Part shown: positions 3,560-5,503 of the stretch, in pieces | Layout of the letters: every line of letters begins with the position of its first letter | How positions within the stretch are numbered: position 1 is the first letter of the stretch | Assembly: GCA_030628245.1 (NCBI GenBank) | Contig: DAOVRI010000120.1 | Span: forward strand, 1 to 5,503 | Direction: 5' to 3' | Length of the DNA: 5,503 bases | Source: Dehalococcoidales bacterium | GTDB taxonomy: Bacteria > Chloroflexota > Dehalococcoidia > Dehalococcoidales > RBG-16-60-22 | Program-made: the position numbers and the translations under genes | Notes under the pieces: model-generated | The model's database searches: none | What the model was told of the DNA's origin: nothing | Seen by the model: only the letters and a program-made list of their open reading frames with translations

Positions 3560-5503
3560 ATGGTTACACCAACCAAAGACAAAAAGCCGGGAAATAAGCC
3601 GGTAGTGGGTATGTCGGTAAAGGGTAACCCGGAAATCTGGGACAATGAGTGGGTTAAGACGACCTGTGGTGGCTGCTACGGTCAGTGTACCATTCGCGCC
3701 CACCGGGTTAACGGGGTCATCGTGAAAATTGATGGAGAGCCCGACAACGACTTCGGTCCCCGGGGAGGGATATGCGCCAAGGGCGAAGCCATGATACAGG
3801 CCCTCTATGACCCCAACCGCTATAACTACCCCCTGAGAAGGACCAACCCCAAGAAGGGTCTCTTTGAAGACCCCAAGTGGGAGCGGATTTCCTGGGACGA
3901 AGCCCTCGATGAAATTGCCAAGCGCCTCAAGAAGATTCGCGCCGAAAATCCCCACAAACTCCTTCACGGCGGCACGCCCGGGCCGGGCAGCGGACCGGAC
4001 CTGCCCCTGGGCTTCGGCGTTTTCGGGGCTGTCTTCGGCACCAAGAACTGGTATGTCGGCGGTGCCGGCCTTCACTGCGGCAGCGGCTCTCACATGGGCG
4101 CCGGACTCTACCATGCCTCGTGGTCTATCGTGCCCGACTTCAAGTACTGCAACTATGCCATTCAGATGGGTTCCAACAAGGGTACCGCCTCGGGACACTC
4201 CATGGGATTTAATATGAGGCTGTCTGCCGATGCCAGGTCCCGGGGCATGAAAAATGTCGTCTTCGACCCCATCTGTAACTTCGGCGGAGGCAAGGCCACC
4301 GAGTGGGTGCCTATCCTCCCCGGGACGGACGGCATCGTTGCCCTGGCGATGGTCAATATCATCCTCAACGAACTGGACGTCTATGACGCCGAGTTCATCA
4401 AAATGAAGACCAACGGCCCTTATCTCGTCGGCCCGGACGGCAAATATGTACGTGATAAAGAGACCGATAAGCCGCTTGTCTGGGACGCCAAAGACAATAA
4501 AGCCAAGGTCTTTAACGATGAGACAATCGGTGATTTCGCTCTCTTCGGTGAGTACGATGTCAACGGCGTCAAATGCCAGCCATCGTTCCAGCTTCTCAAA
4601 GAACATATTAAGGTTTACACCCCGGAGCAGGCGGAGAAAGAAAGCACCGTTCCCGCCGCAACCGTGCGGCGTATCGCCCAGGAATGGGTTGATGCGGCCA
4701 TGATTGGCGCCACCATCGAAATTGAAGGGGAGAAGCTTCCCTTCCGGCCGGTAGCCGCCGTCATGTTCCGCGGCGGACAGGGGCATACTAATTCGGCACA
4801 CAGCTATATTGCCATGTGCCTGCTCAATGCTATCGTCGGCGCCATGGATGTACCCGGCGGGACGCTCGGCTGGCCGGCTTACGTAGAAGGATATCCGGAC
4901 ACCGGGCGTTTCCGGATGATACCCTACGCCTGCAAAGACGGCATGCTCACGGCAGGGTCTTTCATGGAGCACCGCCCCTGGCCGATAGAAGATTCCCAGT
5001 TACCCTATACTTTTCTCATGAAGGAGCTGACACCGACGGCTTCGTTCTCTCCCCAACCGGTGACCTCAGACTTCGATAAGTACTGGGATAAGCTGGGTCG
5101 CCCTTACGAGATAGAGATGGCGATGATTTTCGGCGCTAATATGATTCGCAGTACCCAGAGTCGTGAAATAGCCGGGAAATTCTGGGAGAAAATACCGTTT
5201 ATCGTCACCTTTAATATCCTTCCCAACGAGTTCTGCGAGGGCTATGCCGATATCGTTCTCCCCGATTGCCACCCCCTGGAGGCTTACTGTCTTTTTGGGA
5301 CGCATGGCCCCTTCTTCAACCACCCTATCGGCATGGAGGGCTGGAACTTCCCGATACGCCAGCCTGTTATTCAGGCCCAGTACGAGCGACGGAACAAGCT
5401 GGAGGTCCTCTGGGATTTGGCTGACAGGCTGGGCATGAGAAGCGAGATGAACAACTACTACAATGTCTATTTCACCAGCTTCGGCGGCGAGGCGCTGATT
5501 GGC
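3560..5503 (+). CDS. Molybdopterin (bis-MGD) oxidoreductase, catalytic subunit, partial (C-terminus beyond window)
   Basis: Open without a stop for 648 codons to the window edge; catalytic subunits of this DMSO-reductase superfamily are often 750-1000 aa, so the C-terminal cofactor-binding domain is probably missing. An N-terminal 4Fe-4S site is seen at C36-x2-C39-x3-C43-x28-C72, followed by the K74 of CAKG that usually relays electrons to the pterin. WERISWDEALDEIAKRL (107-123) is the standard start of the molybdopterin fold. C173 in GLHCGSGSHMG (170-180) is the likeliest metal ligand. MGSNKGTASGH (203-213), WVPILPGTDG (249-258) and FRGGQGHTN (403-411) are cofactor-domain blocks. There is no twin-arginine leader, so it should be cytoplasmic. 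An insert with VGPDGKYVRDKETDKPLVWD and NGVKCQPSFQLLKE recalls, from memory, the acetylene hydratase / phenylacetyl-CoA:acceptor oxidoreductase (PadB) branch. Superfamily is sure; subfamily is moderate; substrate is unknown. Confidence 0.92.
   Translation, partial: MVTPTKDKKPGNKPVVGMSVKGNPEIWDNEWVKTTCGGCYGQCTIRAHRVNGVIVKIDGEPDNDFGPRGGICAKGEAMIQALYDPNRYNYPLRRTNPKKGLFEDPKWERISWDEALDEIAKRLKKIRAENPHKLLHGGTPGPGSGPDLPLGFGVFGAVFGTKNWYVGGAGLHCGSGSHMGAGLYHASWSIVPDFKYCNYAIQMGSNKGTASGHSMGFNMRLSADARSRGMKNVVFDPICNFGGGKATEWVPILPGTDGIVALAMVNIILNELDVYDAEFIKMKTNGPYLVGPDGKYVRDKETDKPLVWDAKDNKAKVFNDETIGDFALFGEYDVNGVKCQPSFQLLKEHIKVYTPEQAEKESTVPAATVRRIAQEWVDAAMIGATIEIEGEKLPFRPVAAVMFRGGQGHTNSAHSYIAMCLLNAIVGAMDVPGGTLGWPAYVEGYPDTGRFRMIPYACKDGMLTAGSFMEHRPWPIEDSQLPYTFLMKELTPTASFSPQPVTSDFDKYWDKLGRPYEIEMAMIFGANMIRSTQSREIAGKFWEKIPFIVTFNILPNEFCEGYADIVLPDCHPLEAYCLFGTHGPFFNHPIGMEGWNFPIRQPVIQAQYERRNKLEVLWDLADRLGMRSEMNNYYNVYFTSFGGEALIG

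Noticed and set aside
3509..4972. Long open frame on the - strand (487 codons) opposite the molybdoenzyme gene
   Set aside because: It lies opposite a well-supported coding gene with clear Fe-S and molybdopterin motifs. Its translation has no recognisable domain and is explained by the GC-rich third positions of the + strand gene.

Overview
The window reads as part of an anaerobic, ferredoxin-based metabolism locus in a moderately GC-rich bacterium with strong Shine-Dalgarno sites. All recognisable genes are on the + strand. Gene style (four-subunit 2-oxoacid:ferredoxin oxidoreductase plus a large cytoplasmic molybdo/tungsto-enzyme) would suit an uncultured Chloroflexota (Dehalococcoidia-like), a Clostridia member or a Desulfobacterota. 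This placement is a low-confidence inference, and no rRNA or other marker is present to test it.

Layout. Positions 1-337 hold the tail of a MarR-family regulator whose DNA-binding part is disrupted or frame-shifted. Positions 338-416 are a short leader with an AT-rich promoter-like stretch and a 7-bp dyad. Positions 417-3378 are a tight operon for gamma, delta, alpha and beta subunits of a 2-oxoacid:ferredoxin oxidoreductase (7-bp overlap, 11-bp overlap, 10-bp gap). Positions 3379-3559 are a 181-bp intergenic region with a promoter-like element, a second unused-looking Shine-Dalgarno site and two small palindromes. From 3560 a large molybdopterin (bis-MGD) oxidoreductase is open for 648 codons and runs off the right end. 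It is the largest gene here.

How the parts may work together. The four-subunit enzyme would decarboxylate a 2-oxoacid to an acyl-CoA and reduce ferredoxin through the 2[4Fe-4S] delta subunit. Its alpha subunit keeps the catalytic residues but has an unusual segment after the substrate-binding Arg, so pyruvate is not a safe substrate call. The downstream molybdoenzyme most resembles, from memory, the acetylene hydratase / phenylacetyl-CoA:acceptor oxidoreductase (PadB) branch. Together the two recall the Pad alpha-oxidation route (phenylacetyl-CoA to phenylglyoxylate to benzoyl-CoA) known from denitrifying aromatic degraders. That pairing is the most interesting hypothesis here, but it is not proven by this window. 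No tRNA, rRNA, CRISPR array, insertion sequence or convincing intrinsic terminator was seen.
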